Assembly: GCF_002709775.1 (NCBI RefSeq)
Contig: NZ_PAQR01000054.1
Span: 1-64,000 of the forward strand
Source of the DNA: Thalassospira sp.
Lineage (GTDB): Bacteria > Pseudomonadota > Alphaproteobacteria > Rhodospirillales > Thalassospiraceae
Length of the DNA: 64,000 nucleotides
Direction: 5' to 3'
Both the position numbers and the translations under genes were made by a program. The number at the start of each line of letters is the position of its first letter. Within the stretch, counting starts at the first letter, position 1. This document shows, in pieces, positions 34,295 to 43,549 of the stretch. The notes under the pieces were generated by a model. It was not told the origin of the DNA. It saw only the letters and a program-made list of their open reading frames with translations, and did not search any database.

Positions 34295-35409
34295 GCAAGA
34301 CTGTCGAACTGCCACGCTGGATTGATGTCGGCGCGTTGCCGCTCCTGAACCTGCTATTGGCTCTTGTCGTTTCCGGGCTTGTGGTTCTGGCGATTGGCGA
34401 AAACCCGGTCGAAGTTGTTGAAATCCTGCTCTATGGCGCATTCGGGTATGAAGAAGCTTGGGGGTATACGCTGTATTACACCACCAACTTCATCTTTACC
34501 GGTCTGGCCTTTGCAGTGGCGTTCCATTGCGGGCTGTTTAACATCGGTGCCGAGGGGCAGGCTTATGTTGGTGGCCTTGGGGTCACGCTAGCCGCTCTTT
34601 ATCTCGATTTTCTGCCATTCCCGATCATGCTGGTCGTGGCGATGTTTGCCGCAATGATTTTCGGCGCAGCCTGGGCCTATATTCCGGCTTATCTGCAAGC
34701 CCGTCGTGGATCACACGTCGTGATTACGACCATCATGTTCAACTTCATTGCGTCGTCCCTGATGGTGTATCTTTTGGTGAACGTGCTTCGCCCGGAAGGC
34801 TCCATGACGCCGGAAAGCGAACAAATCGCCGAACATCTGCGTTTGCCGTTCATTCATGATATCGCAGGTGCACTCGGTATCGAGATGGCTTCAAGCCCGC
34901 TCAACCTGTCATTTGTGTATGCCATTGTTATTAGTGTGATGGTCTGGCTGTTCATCTGGCATACCCGTTGGGGCTATGCGATCCGCACAGTGGGGGCCAA
35001 CGCGGTGGCCGCGACCTATGCGGGGCTTGAGCCCGGCCGGTTCATCATCATTGCGATGATGATCTCTGGCGCGCTGTCATCGTTTATGGCGCTCAATGAA
35101 GTCATGGGCGTTCAGCATCGCTTGCTGATCGATTTTACAGCGGGATATGGCTTTGTCGGTATTGCTGTCGCACTGATGGGGCGCAACCATCCGTTTGGTA
35201 TCTTCCTTGCGGCATTGCTGTTTGGCATGCTGTATCAGGGCGGCGCGGAGCTGTCGTTTGAAATTCCTACCATCTCCAATGACATGGTTGTTGTTATTCA
35301 GGGTCTTGTCATCCTGTTTACCGGTGCGATGGAACATATGTTCCGTCCGCGCGTGACAAAGATCTATACGGCGTGGCGCCTGCGCCAGGATGCCGGGGAG
35401 GCCGCGTAA
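34291..35409 (+). CDS. Nucleoside ABC transporter permease 1
   Basis: 372 residues, inner-membrane permease of the BPD_transp_2 (RbsC-like) family, matching the YufP/NupP subunit of nucleoside importers. About 9-10 helices, with the family segments GLFNIGAEGQAYVGGLG, SHVVITTIMFNFIASSL, GYAIRTVGANAVAATYAG and GYGFVGIAVALMGRNHPFGI. It overlaps the ATPase by 4 bp and the second permease by 1 bp (TAATG). Confidence 0.93.
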   Translation: MSKTVELPRWIDVGALPLLNLLLALVVSGLVVLAIGENPVEVVEILLYGAFGYEEAWGYTLYYTTNFIFTGLAFAVAFHCGLFNIGAEGQAYVGGLGVTLAALYLDFLPFPIMLVVAMFAAMIFGAAWAYIPAYLQARRGSHVVITTIMFNFIASSLMVYLLVNVLRPEGSMTPESEQIAEHLRLPFIHDIAGALGIEMASSPLNLSFVYAIVISVMVWLFIWHTRWGYAIRTVGANAVAATYAGLEPGRFIIIAMMISGALSSFMALNEVMGVQHRLLIDFTAGYGFVGIAVALMGRNHPFGIFLAALLFGMLYQGGAELSFEIPTISNDMVVVIQGLVILFTGAMEHMFRPRVTKIYTAWRLRQDAGEAA

Positions 35410-36380
35410 TGGATACATTTCAGCTGATTATCCTGTTGCTTGACGCAACACTTCGGACCTCGACCCCGCTTATCCTTGCAGCTCTTGCCGGTATGTTCTC
35501 TGAACGATCCGGGACGATTAACCTCGCACTTGAGGGCATGATGCTGGGTGGCGCGTTTTCGGCTGCGGCTGTTGCCTTTTATGTGGGTAGCCCGTGGGTC
35601 GGCCTTCTGGCGGCAATCGCAACGACGATTGCGCTTTCGCTTCTGCATGGTTTTGCCTGCATCACGCATAAGGGCAACCAGGTTGTTTCGGGCATGGCGA
35701 TCAATATCCTGATGTCGGGCCTGACCGCACTGGTCGGGATTGCCCTGTTTGCACAAGGCGGCAAAACGCCAGCCCTTGATAAAGGATCCCGTTTCCAGCC
35801 GATTACTTTCCCGGGCGCAGACGCCGTTAAGGATGTGCCGGTTGTGGGGCCGATCTATTCCGAATTGCTAAGTGGTCACAACATTCTGGTCTATGTCGCC
35901 TTCATCGCGGCACCTGCGGCCTGGTGGGTAATGTATCGCACCCGGTTTGGATTGCGTCTGCGTGCCGTTGGTGAAAATCCGGGTGCAGTTGATACCGCCG
36001 GCATCGGTGTTGTCGCCATGCGCTATCGTGCGGTGATTTGCAGTGGTGTGCTTGTCGGTATGTCCGGTGCGTATCTTTCAACAGCACAAGGGGCATCCTT
36101 CCTGCAGGACATGACTGCGGGTAAGGGCTATATCGCACTGGCCGCAATGGTGTTTGGTAAATGGCGTCCGTTCCCGGCATTGGCTGCATGCCTTCTGTTC
36201 GGTTTCCTTGATGCTGCGGCAACCCGCTTGCAGGGTGTTGTACTGCCGGGTATTGGCGAAGTGCCAGTCCAGTTGGTACAGGCATTGCCATACATCCTGA
36301 CGGTCATTCTTCTGGCGGGCTTTATTGGCCGGGCCATTCCGCCAAAGGCGCTTGGTCGAGCCTACGTCAAGGAACGCTAA
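35409..36380 (+). CDS. Nucleoside ABC transporter permease 2
   Basis: 323 residues, second RbsC-like permease (YufQ/NupQ type). It starts at the ATG overlapping the previous stop (TAATG). Family marks are FSERSGTINLALEGMMLGG, KGNQVVSGMAINILMSGL, GLRLRAVGENPGAVDTAGI and GKGYIALAAMVFGKWRPF. It completes the importer: periplasmic BMP protein, double ATPase and heterodimeric channel. A hairpin terminator follows 7 nt after the stop, so the salvage enzymes downstream are probably made at lower or separate levels. Confidence 0.93.
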   Translation: MDTFQLIILLLDATLRTSTPLILAALAGMFSERSGTINLALEGMMLGGAFSAAAVAFYVGSPWVGLLAAIATTIALSLLHGFACITHKGNQVVSGMAINILMSGLTALVGIALFAQGGKTPALDKGSRFQPITFPGADAVKDVPVVGPIYSELLSGHNILVYVAFIAAPAAWWVMYRTRFGLRLRAVGENPGAVDTAGIGVVAMRYRAVICSGVLVGMSGAYLSTAQGASFLQDMTAGKGYIALAAMVFGKWRPFPALAACLLFGFLDAAATRLQGVVLPGIGEVPVQLVQALPYILTVILLAGFIGRAIPPKALGRAYVKER

Positions 36381-36387
36381 GCTTTTC

Positions 36388-36437
36388 GTGGTTCGGGTCA
36401 GGGCATATGATGCAGGCAGGCCCGAACCACATTTTTA
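36388..36437 (+). terminator. Terminator between nucleoside importer and cdd
   Basis: GTGGTTCGGG (36388-36397) pairs with CCCGAACCAC (36421-36430), with a 23-nt loop, followed by ATTTTT. The long loop may allow partial read-through into cdd. Confidence 0.7.
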
Positions 36438-36490
36438 CGACGTCTTGCGCTTTGGTCAGGCGCGATAGGTAATCAAAACAGGATCAAAAA

Positions 36491-36904
36491 ATGGTTGCTC
36501 AGAAACAGGCTCCGCGCGATCTCATTGACGCGGCACTTGCGGCCCGTGACAAGGCCTATGCGCCTTATTCGAACTTCTTTGTCGGTGCGGCATTGCGCAC
36601 GGCCGATGGCAAGGTCATTTCGGGCTGCAACGTTGAAAATGCCGCCTATCCGGAAGGTGTCTGCGCAGAAGCAGGGGCGATTTCGGCCATGGTGCTGTCG
36701 GGTGAAACTCGGTTTGACGAGATCGTCGTTGTCGGGCTTGGTGATATTGCTTGCACGCCGTGTGGCGGTTGCCGTCAGAAAATCCGCGAATTCACCGGTT
36801 CGGATGCGACCATCTTCATCATCAATGATGCAGGTGAAACGCTTTTGACGCTGAGCCGTGAAGAACTCATTCCCCATTCCTTCGGGCCGGAGAACCTCAA
36901 ATGA
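36491..36904 (+). CDS. cdd: Cytidine deaminase
   Basis: 137 residues, the small homotetrameric type. It deaminates cytidine and deoxycytidine to uridine and deoxyuridine. The zinc site is visible: CAEAGAI (Cys ligand and catalytic Glu near residues 58-60) and PCGGCRQ (two Cys near 94-97), preceded by the substrate loop YSNFFVGAA and GCNVENAAYPEG. It overlaps the purine nucleoside phosphorylase gene by 4 bp. With the importer and phosphorylases it forms a nucleoside salvage set. Confidence 0.96.
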   Translation: MVAQKQAPRDLIDAALAARDKAYAPYSNFFVGAALRTADGKVISGCNVENAAYPEGVCAEAGAISAMVLSGETRFDEIVVVGLGDIACTPCGGCRQKIREFTGSDATIFIINDAGETLLTLSREELIPHSFGPENLK

Positions 36905-37707
36905 GCAAAGTGAAAGCAGCTCTTGACGTTATTGCCAGTAAGGCACCTGGTTTTAAGGCAGAGGTCGCATTGGTTCTCGGTAGCGGATTGGGCGGTGTTG
37001 TGGACGCCGTCAGTGATGCGATCAGCATAGCCTATGAAGACTTGCCGGGTTTCCCGCGTCCAACCGTGGTTGGGCATGGCGGGAAGCTTGTGCTTGGTCG
37101 CATTGGCGGGGTGTCTGTCGCGGTGATGCAGGGACGCGCGCATTACTACGAACATGGTCGTTCCGATCTGATGGCAGAGCCGCTTGAAACACTGCGTGAA
37201 TTGGGCGCAGAGCGGTTGCTTCTGACCAATGCCGCCGGGTCCCTGATCCCCGATGCAGTACCGGGCAGCCTGATGCTGATTACCGATCATATTAGCCTGT
37301 TTGGCCCGAACCCGCTGATTGGCTATCACGGCAATGACCGGTTTGTCGGCATGGATGTGCCTTATGATCCGGAAATCGGATCGGGCCTGCATGATGCTGC
37401 GGCAAAGCTGGGCATCAAGCTGTTTGAGGGAACCTATTGCTGGTGCACCGGACCGAGTTTTGAAACACCGGCTGAAATCCGTGCGCTTAAGGTTCTTGGT
37501 GCCGATGCGGTTGGCATGTCGACCGTGCCGGAAAACATCCTTGCCCGTCGCCTTGGCTTCAAGGTGGCAGCTGTTTCAAACATCACCAATCTGGCGGCGG
37601 GCATGAGTGCGACGCCACTTAGCCACGAGCAGACATTGGAAATGTCAAAAACCGGTTCTGCCAATCTTATCAAGATATTGCTGCAGTATTTTTCAAGCGC
37701 TTCCTGA
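36901..37707 (+). CDS. Purine-nucleoside phosphorylase (trimeric type)
   Basis: 268 residues, trimeric PNP family. Splits inosine, guanosine and deoxy forms into base plus (deoxy)ribose 1-phosphate. Visible are the phosphate loop LGSGLGGVVD, GRAHYYEHG with the catalytic-site His, LTNAAGSL, TGPSFETPAEIR with the purine-binding Glu, and VSNITNLAAG with the Asn that selects 6-oxopurines. The Shine-Dalgarno lies inside the end of cdd, which it overlaps (ATGA). Candidate symbols are punA/xapA/deoD2; none is certain. Confidence 0.94.
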   Translation: MSKVKAALDVIASKAPGFKAEVALVLGSGLGGVVDAVSDAISIAYEDLPGFPRPTVVGHGGKLVLGRIGGVSVAVMQGRAHYYEHGRSDLMAEPLETLRELGAERLLLTNAAGSLIPDAVPGSLMLITDHISLFGPNPLIGYHGNDRFVGMDVPYDPEIGSGLHDAAAKLGIKLFEGTYCWCTGPSFETPAEIRALKVLGADAVGMSTVPENILARRLGFKVAAVSNITNLAAGMSATPLSHEQTLEMSKTGSANLIKILLQYFSSAS

Positions 37708-37766
37708 AGTCGTGTGACTTCAAAGCTGCTGATCTGATTTAACGACACGTGTGCAGGAGACAGCAT

Positions 37767-39107
37767 ATGCTGCCCCAGGAAATCATTCGCCGCAAACGCG
37801 AGGGCGAAGTTCTGACAGATGCCGAGATTGCCTTTTTCGTTACGGGCATCACGGATAACAGCATCAGCGAAGGGCAGGTTGCAGCCCTTGCGATGGCAGT
37901 CTTCTTTAACGGAATGACCATGGACGAACGCGCGGCACTCACGCGCAACATGCGCGATAGCGGAACGGTTCTGGACTGGAAGGTGCTTGGCCTTGATGGA
38001 CCTGTGGTGGACAAGCATTCGACCGGCGGGGGTGGTGACAAGGTCAGCCTGATGCTGGGGCCGATTGTCGGTGCCTGCGGGGCATTTGTGCCGATGATTT
38101 CAGGCCGTGGTCTGGGCCATACTGGCGGGACGTTGGACAAGTTTGATTCCATTCCGGGATATCGCACGACACCGACACTCGAAGAATTCGCCAAGGTCAC
38201 CCGCGAAGTCGGTTGTGCGATTATCGGTCAGACTTCCGATCTTGCCCCGGCCGACAAGCGGTTCTATGGCATTCGTGATGTTACGGCGACGGTTGAAAGT
38301 ATCCCGCTTATTACGGCATCCATCCTGTCAAAGAAGCTGGCAGCTGGGCTTGATAGCCTTGTGATGGATGTGAAGTTTGGTTCTGGTGCCTTCATGGCCG
38401 AATACGAACGCGCCCGCGAACTGGCCGAAAGCATCACCGAAGTCGCCACCCGTAACGGTGTTCCTACCGTCGCGCTTCTTACAGATATGGAGCAGGTGCT
38501 GGGTGATACGGTTGGTAATGCGCTTGAAATGCAGGAAGCCATCGACTTCCTGACCGGTAAGCATCAGGAGCAGCGCGTCTATGACGTCACCATGGCACTG
38601 GCCGCTGAAATGCTGGCTGTGAGTGGCGTGACTGCTGATGTTTCTGATGGTCTGCGCATGGCGACAGAGGCGCTCAAGAGCGGTAAGGCCGCTGAAACCT
38701 TTGGCAAGATGGTATCCAGCCTTGGTGGTCCGGCCGACTTTGTTGAAAACACCAGCAAGTACCTTGAAGACGCCCCGATTATCAATACAGTCACCGCGGC
38801 CAAAACCGGTCGTGTACTGTCGATGGACGCCCGCAAGGTTGGTCTGGCGCTGGTGTCGCTTAAGGGCGGGCGGACGCGTGCAGATCAGAAGATCGATTTT
38901 GCAGTCGGCTTTACCGATTTCATCAAGGTTGGCCAGCCCGTTTCGGCTGAAACACCGATTTGCATGGCCCATACGCGTGACGCGGCACAGCTTGAAGAAG
39001 CAACTGCCTTGCTGCGCGAGGCAATCGTGATTGGTGAGGGGGATGTTGCTCCGACGGGCAGTGAGCCGGCGGTACGTGAGCGGATCGTTGCGCGCAAAAA
39101 GGCGTGA
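37767..39107 (+). CDS. deoA: Thymidine phosphorylase
   Basis: 446 residues. Cleaves thymidine and deoxyuridine to base and deoxyribose 1-phosphate. The start at 37767 follows AGGAGA by 6 nt and gives the family N-terminus [21 protein letters not shown]; six upstream codons are open but unlikely. Phosphate-binding [13 protein letters not shown] and the family signature [15 protein letters not shown] are intact, as is the [11 protein letters not shown] block. It is 59 nt after the phosphorylase gene and closes the salvage cluster before a bidirectional terminator. Confidence 0.96.
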   Translation: MLPQEIIRRKREGEVLTDAEIAFFVTGITDNSISEGQVAALAMAVFFNGMTMDERAALTRNMRDSGTVLDWKVLGLDGPVVDKHSTGGGGDKVSLMLGPIVGACGAFVPMISGRGLGHTGGTLDKFDSIPGYRTTPTLEEFAKVTREVGCAIIGQTSDLAPADKRFYGIRDVTATVESIPLITASILSKKLAAGLDSLVMDVKFGSGAFMAEYERARELAESITEVATRNGVPTVALLTDMEQVLGDTVGNALEMQEAIDFLTGKHQEQRVYDVTMALAAEMLAVSGVTADVSDGLRMATEALKSGKAAETFGKMVSSLGGPADFVENTSKYLEDAPIINTVTAAKTGRVLSMDARKVGLALVSLKGGRTRADQKIDFAVGFTDFIKVGQPVSAETPICMAHTRDAAQLEEATALLREAIVIGEGDVAPTGSEPAVRERIVARKKA

Positions 39108-39123
39108 TAGTCACCAAGTGACG

Positions 39124-39155
39124 AAAAAAGCCGGGGCATTATCCCCGGCTTTTTG
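39124..39155. terminator. Bidirectional terminator between deoA and the GMC oxidoreductase
   Basis: AAAAAAGCCGGGG-CATTAT-CCCCGGCTTTTT has a T-run on both strands, serving the convergent deoA and oxidoreductase genes. Confidence 0.92.
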
Positions 39156-39170
39156 CTTTCTGAGACGAAC

Positions 39171-40769
39171 TTAACCGACTGCTGCGGCCTTGATTATGGC
39201 CGCGGCCTTTTCCGCAATCATGATAGTTGGGGAATTGGTGTTGCCTGATGTGATGGTCGGCATGATTGAGGCATCGGCGATCCGCAATCCATCAAGACCG
39301 CGCAAGCGCAATTCAGGATCAACCACGGAACCTTCATCGGCCCCCATCCGACAGGTGCCGACAGGATGGAAGATCGTCGTGCCGATATCTCCAGCGGCCC
39401 GCACGAGCTCTTCCTCGCTTCCGAATGACGGACCCGGCTTGAATTCTTCGGGCTTGTAAGCCGCAAGCGCTTGTTGGCTAGCGATTTTGCGCGTCAGCCG
39501 AATGGAATCTGCAGCAACCTTTTTGTCTGCCTCTGCCGAAAGGTAATTCGGGGCAATGGCAGGCTGGGTCCTGTGGTCCGGGCTTGTGATATGGATGCTG
39601 CCACGGCTTTGCGGCCGCAGGTTACAAACACTTGCGGTAAAGGCCGGGAAGGGATGCACCGGATCACCGAACTTCTCAAGCGAGAGTGGCTGCACATGAT
39701 ATTGCAGGTTCGGCGTTTCATAAGACGCGTCTGATCGGGTGAAAATGCCAAGCTGGCTTGGTGCCATCGACATCGGGCCGGATTGGTTGAACAGATATTC
39801 AAGCGCGATGCTGGCCTTGCCAAACAGGCTGCTGGCCTTTTCATTCAGCGTTTTGATGCCTGTGACCTTGAAGGCACATCGGAGTTGGAGGTGATCTTGA
39901 AGGTTTTCTCCAACCTGCGGGCTATCAAGGGTTTGTTTGATGCCATATTGCTGCAGGATATCACCGCGCCCGATCCCGGAAAGCTCCAGTATCTGCGGTG
40001 ACCCGACCGCACCGGCGGACAACACAGTTTCGTGGTTGGCGTAAACGGTTTCTGTTTTACCGCCGCGCTCATATTCAACACCTGTAACGCGGCCTTCGGA
40101 AATGATCAGGCGGCGCACGTGGGCATTGGTGCGAACTTCAAGGTTCTTGCGTTCAAGGGCAGGGCGCAGAAATGCCTTGGACGTGTTCCAGCGAATGCCG
40201 CGTTTCTGGTTCACATCAAAATAGGATGATCCTTCATTGGTGCCGCGGTTGAAATCGGCCACCTTGGGAATACCGGCCTGTTCAGCCGCATCCTGAAACG
40301 CTTCAAGGATTTCCCAACGTACGCGGGCTTGTTCAACCCGCCATTCGCCGCCTTCACCATGAAGGTCATCCTTGCCGCGATAGAAATCCTCGGACTTCTT
40401 GAAGTAGGGCAGAACATCATCCCATGCCCAATTCGTGCAGCCGGCCTGACGCCACTGATCATAATCATTGGCCTGACCACGCATATAGATCATGCCGTTG
40501 ATCGAGGAACAGCCACCCAACACCTTGCCGCGCGGATAGCCAAGTGCGCGACCATTCAAGCCGGGTTCGCGAACGGTTTTGAAACACCAATCCACCTTCG
40601 GGTTGCCGATGCAATAAAGGTAACCAACCGGAATGTGAATCCACGGGTTGCGGTCCTTGCCGCCGGCTTCCAGCAAAAGCACGTTGGCATTGGGTATTTC
40701 CGAAAGACGGTTGGCAAGGGTGCATCCGGCCGAACCGGCCCCGATCACGATATAATCAAAGCGATCCAT
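39171..40769 (-). CDS. GMC family FAD-dependent oxidoreductase (choline dehydrogenase-like)
   Basis: 532 residues. It has the FAD-binding dinucleotide fold YIVIGAGSAGCTLANRL at the N-terminus, LLLEAGG, GMC signature 1 (YPRGKVLGGCSSINGMIYMRG) and signature 2 (LSAGAVGSPQILELSG). The active-site His-Asn region lies in HPVGTCRMG and SGNTNSP near the C-terminus. It oxidises a primary alcohol with FAD; choline, polyethylene glycol and aliphatic alcohols are known substrates of close families. No betaine-aldehyde dehydrogenase or BetI regulator is adjacent, so choline as substrate is doubtful. GGAGG lies before the ATG. Divergent from a DASS carboxylate transporter. Confidence 0.92.
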   Translation of the reverse strand: MDRFDYIVIGAGSAGCTLANRLSEIPNANVLLLEAGGKDRNPWIHIPVGYLYCIGNPKVDWCFKTVREPGLNGRALGYPRGKVLGGCSSINGMIYMRGQANDYDQWRQAGCTNWAWDDVLPYFKKSEDFYRGKDDLHGEGGEWRVEQARVRWEILEAFQDAAEQAGIPKVADFNRGTNEGSSYFDVNQKRGIRWNTSKAFLRPALERKNLEVRTNAHVRRLIISEGRVTGVEYERGGKTETVYANHETVLSAGAVGSPQILELSGIGRGDILQQYGIKQTLDSPQVGENLQDHLQLRCAFKVTGIKTLNEKASSLFGKASIALEYLFNQSGPMSMAPSQLGIFTRSDASYETPNLQYHVQPLSLEKFGDPVHPFPAFTASVCNLRPQSRGSIHITSPDHRTQPAIAPNYLSAEADKKVAADSIRLTRKIASQQALAAYKPEEFKPGPSFGSEEELVRAAGDIGTTIFHPVGTCRMGADEGSVVDPELRLRGLDGLRIADASIMPTITSGNTNSPTIMIAEKAAAIIKAAAVG

Positions 40770-40934
40770 GTGCTGCCTCCATATAAGGGAAGGCAGCTAA
40801 AGCGTGATTGGGGCGAGCATGGAATTTCACGGATGGTTCCTCTCTGATGAGCTTCATAGAGCTTGTTTTGTTTTATCTGTTTAGGTGACGCTATCACCGA
40901 TCCTAGCGTCTGCAAACATAATCAAAGTGGTTAG

Positions 40935-40955
40935 TTTTTCCGTTATGCGGAAAAA
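40935..40955. promoter_or_regulatory. Perfect inverted repeat between oxidoreductase and DASS transporter
   Basis: TTTTTCCG (40935-40942), TTATG, CGGAAAAA (40948-40955): 8-bp perfect arms with a 5-bp spacer, lying in the 284-bp gap between two divergent genes. It looks like a dimeric regulator's operator; its TTCCG-N5-CGGAA core recalls IclR-type sites. A second dyad, GGTGA-N5-TCACC, lies at 40884-40898. Confidence 0.55.
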
Positions 40956-41053
40956 TTGCCCCCAAGATGCAGGCTGGAATAATTCAAGCAAAATCAATTT
41001 GATATCAGGCGAGTTTGATGCAGTAATTCTGCGATAATCTGCATTTCCGTCTG

Positions 41054-42625
41054 ATGAGTTGTGAGCGCACATTAATGATACGGTTTCGACTTCTGGAACG
41101 TCTGCCCATATCGGCCACCGGTGCCAACCCAGCGTCGCCACGTCGTCCAGGGGCTTTGCGCCGTCAGGTTGGGTTTTGGGCCGGGATCATTGTTGCACTT
41201 CTTCTGATGATTGCCGATCCGCCAGATGGCATGCCGCAACCGGCCATGTATGCCGCAGCCATTGCAGCATTGATGGCGATCTGGTGGCTTAGCGAGGCGA
41301 TCCCGATCGCGGCAACTGCCCTTGTGCCGATTGCGATTGCGCCAAGCCTCTCGGTGGCGGGGATCAGCGAAATCACCAAGCATTATGCCAATCCGTTGCT
41401 TTTCCTGTTCTTTGGCGGTTTCGTAATTGCGATTGCGATGGAGCGCTGGAATCTTCATCGACGCATTGCGCTATTGATCCTCAAACAGGTGGGCTTCAAG
41501 CCGTCATCGCTTGTGGGTGGTTTCATTACCGCGACGGCGTTTCTATCGATGTGGGTTAGCAATACTGCGACCGCGACCATGATGCTGCCAATTGCCCTGT
41601 CGCTTGTTAACCTGCTGCGCGACGAGGAAAAAACTGCACCAGTAAAAGACAGCGACGGTGATGGTCCCATTCCGTTGGTGCCGTCTGTTCGGAACTTTGC
41701 CTTTTCCCTGCTGTTCGGGATTGCCTTTGGTGCCAGCATTGGCGGGATTGGGACGCTTATCGGAACGCCGCCAAACGCGCTTTTGGCGGCGTATCTTGCC
41801 AGCAACTTCGGGGTTTCCATAGGGTTTGGCCAATGGATGATCATCGGTGTGCCATTTGCAGCCCTGATGTTGACCCTGTGCTGGGTGGTTTTGACGCGGA
41901 TCGTCTATCCGTTGGAAGAAACTCTGCCCAGTGCCGCGTGCGAGGCTCTTCAAAGGGACATGGACGCCCTTGGCCCGATGTCACGCGGGGAAAAGTCCGT
42001 GGCACTGGTTTTCATCGTCACGGCCTTCCTGTGGCTAACAAAACCGTTGATCAATGGCGTTTTGCCGGGGCTGCATTTATCTGACGCGTCAATTGCGGTC
42101 ATGGCGGCAATTGCGCTGTTTTCCATTCCGATCAAGGCGCGCGAGAACCTGTATGTTCTGGATTGGAAAGCAGCCCTTCGGCTGCCGTGGGGCGTGTTGC
42201 TGTTGGTGGGCGGCGGGCTTGCACTAGGCGCCTTGATCAATGATACGGGGCTTGCCGCCTGGATTGCCGGGAACGCCGGTGCGTTTCCTGCCTTGCCGGT
42301 GATCGTGCAGATCGCGCTGATCGCCTTGATCGTTTCCCTGATCAGTCATCTGACATCGAACACAGCGACCGTTGCGACCTTCCTGCCATTGGTTGCGACA
42401 TATGCGTTGGGCGAGGGGATTGATCCCGTGCTGCTGTCGGTGCCAGTCGCACTTGCTGCCAGCTGCGCCTTTATGTCGCCTGTCGCTACACCGCCAAATG
42501 CCATCGTATTTGCCAGTGGGTATCTTACCATCGGGGACATGGTGCGTGCGGGGGCGGTGATGAATGCTGCAGCATTGGCAATTATTACTCTTTTTGCTGT
42601 GATTTTGGTGCCGCTGGTCTTGTAG
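41054..42625 (+). CDS. DASS family (SLC13) sodium-coupled di/tricarboxylate transporter
   Basis: 523 residues, inner-membrane elevator-type symporter. Both Ser-Asn-Thr signature turns that hold the carboxylate and sodium ions are present: WVSNTATATMMLP (SNT at 169-171) and HLTSNTATVATFLPL in the second half, with the two re-entrant hairpins around them and an RIG-like GIGTLIGTPPNA segment. Start choice is uncertain; ATG 41075 would shorten the cytoplasmic N-terminus by seven residues and neither has a good ribosome-binding site. Substrates of the family include succinate, malate, fumarate and citrate. Confidence 0.92.
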   Translation: MSCERTLMIRFRLLERLPISATGANPASPRRPGALRRQVGFWAGIIVALLLMIADPPDGMPQPAMYAAAIAALMAIWWLSEAIPIAATALVPIAIAPSLSVAGISEITKHYANPLLFLFFGGFVIAIAMERWNLHRRIALLILKQVGFKPSSLVGGFITATAFLSMWVSNTATATMMLPIALSLVNLLRDEEKTAPVKDSDGDGPIPLVPSVRNFAFSLLFGIAFGASIGGIGTLIGTPPNALLAAYLASNFGVSIGFGQWMIIGVPFAALMLTLCWVVLTRIVYPLEETLPSAACEALQRDMDALGPMSRGEKSVALVFIVTAFLWLTKPLINGVLPGLHLSDASIAVMAAIALFSIPIKARENLYVLDWKAALRLPWGVLLLVGGGLALGALINDTGLAAWIAGNAGAFPALPVIVQIALIALIVSLISHLTSNTATVATFLPLVATYALGEGIDPVLLSVPVALAASCAFMSPVATPPNAIVFASGYLTIGDMVRAGAVMNAAALAIITLFAVILVPLVL

Positions 42626-42688
42626 CGGCATGTGTATTTAGCTGACAAGACTTGCCAAATGACTCAAGAGAAAGCATTTTGATCAGGA

Positions 42689-42717
42689 ATGAAAATTTTC
42701 CGCTAAAGATGAAAATT
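42689..42717. promoter_or_regulatory. Tandem direct repeat upstream of the DeoR-type gene
   Basis: ATGAAAATT occurs at 42689-42697 and again at 42709-42717, 20 bp apart (about two helical turns), 27 bp before the regulator start. DeoR-family proteins often bind direct repeats, so this may be an autoregulatory site. Confidence 0.4.
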
Positions 42718-42743
42718 GAAAACAGAAACAGCAGGAGAGAGGC

Positions 42744-43508
42744 ATGGGGAAACTGGATCGCCGTCGTAGAGAGATTTTGGAACTGGTTGCTTCCAACAGC
42801 TTTATGACCATTGATACCCTTGCCGAGCACTTTTCTGTCACGCCGCAAACCATCCGCCGCGATATCAATGAAATGGCCGAAGAGGGCCTGATTGCGCGTT
42901 ATCACGGCGGTGCGGCCAGCGTTTCAACTACGGAAAATACGGCCTATACGGACCGCCAAGTTCTCAACCTTGGCAGCAAGCGCGAGATCGCAAAACTGGT
43001 CGCGCAGCATATCCCGGAAGGTGCATCCCTTTTCATCAATATCGGCACAACCAACGAAGAAGTAGCCCACGCTCTTCTGGGCCATAAAAGCCTCAAGATC
43101 ATCACAAACAACCTGCATGTCGCCGAAATCTGTGCCGCCAACCAGGGCTTTGAAGTCATCATTGCCGGTGGCGTTGTCCGACAGCGCGATTTTGGGGTGA
43201 TCGGGGAAGCCACCATTGATTTCATCAACCAGTTCAAGGTGGATTACGCGATCGTCGGGATTTCCGGCGTTGACGAAGATGGCAGTCTGATGGATTTCGA
43301 TTATCGCGAGGTCCGCGTTGCACGTGCGATTATTTCCAACGCCCGGCAAACCTTCCTGTGCACGGACGCATCAAAATTCGGTCGCCGTGCGATGGTGCGT
43401 CTTGGGCATCTGTCTGAAATCGATGCCTTGTTTACCGACCGTCATCCGGGACCGATCTGGTCGGATGTTATCCGTGAAGCAGACGTATCGGTTTATACCG
43501 CCAACTAG
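42744..43508 (+). CDS. DeoR/GlpR family transcriptional regulator
   Basis: 254 residues. The N-terminal DeoR-type helix-turn-helix (MGKLDRRRREILELV; TIDTLAEHFSVTPQTIRRDINEM) has the family signature and the following RYHGGA. The C-terminal DeoR sugar-phosphate-sensing domain includes LFINIGTT, LKIITNNLH, VIIAGGVVRQ, and GISGVDEDGSLMDFD. The sequence is close to GlpR (glycerol-3-phosphate repressor), but no glp gene is nearby. AGGAGAG precedes the ATG. Its likely targets are outside the window or the adjacent transporter. Confidence 0.92.
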   Translation: MGKLDRRRREILELVASNSFMTIDTLAEHFSVTPQTIRRDINEMAEEGLIARYHGGAASVSTTENTAYTDRQVLNLGSKREIAKLVAQHIPEGASLFINIGTTNEEVAHALLGHKSLKIITNNLHVAEICAANQGFEVIIAGGVVRQRDFGVIGEATIDFINQFKVDYAIVGISGVDEDGSLMDFDYREVRVARAIISNARQTFLCTDASKFGRRAMVRLGHLSEIDALFTDRHPGPIWSDVIREADVSVYTAN

Positions 43509-43549
43509 GCGCGGTCAGGCCCGATTTTTGGGGCAGGGTGGATCGGGGT

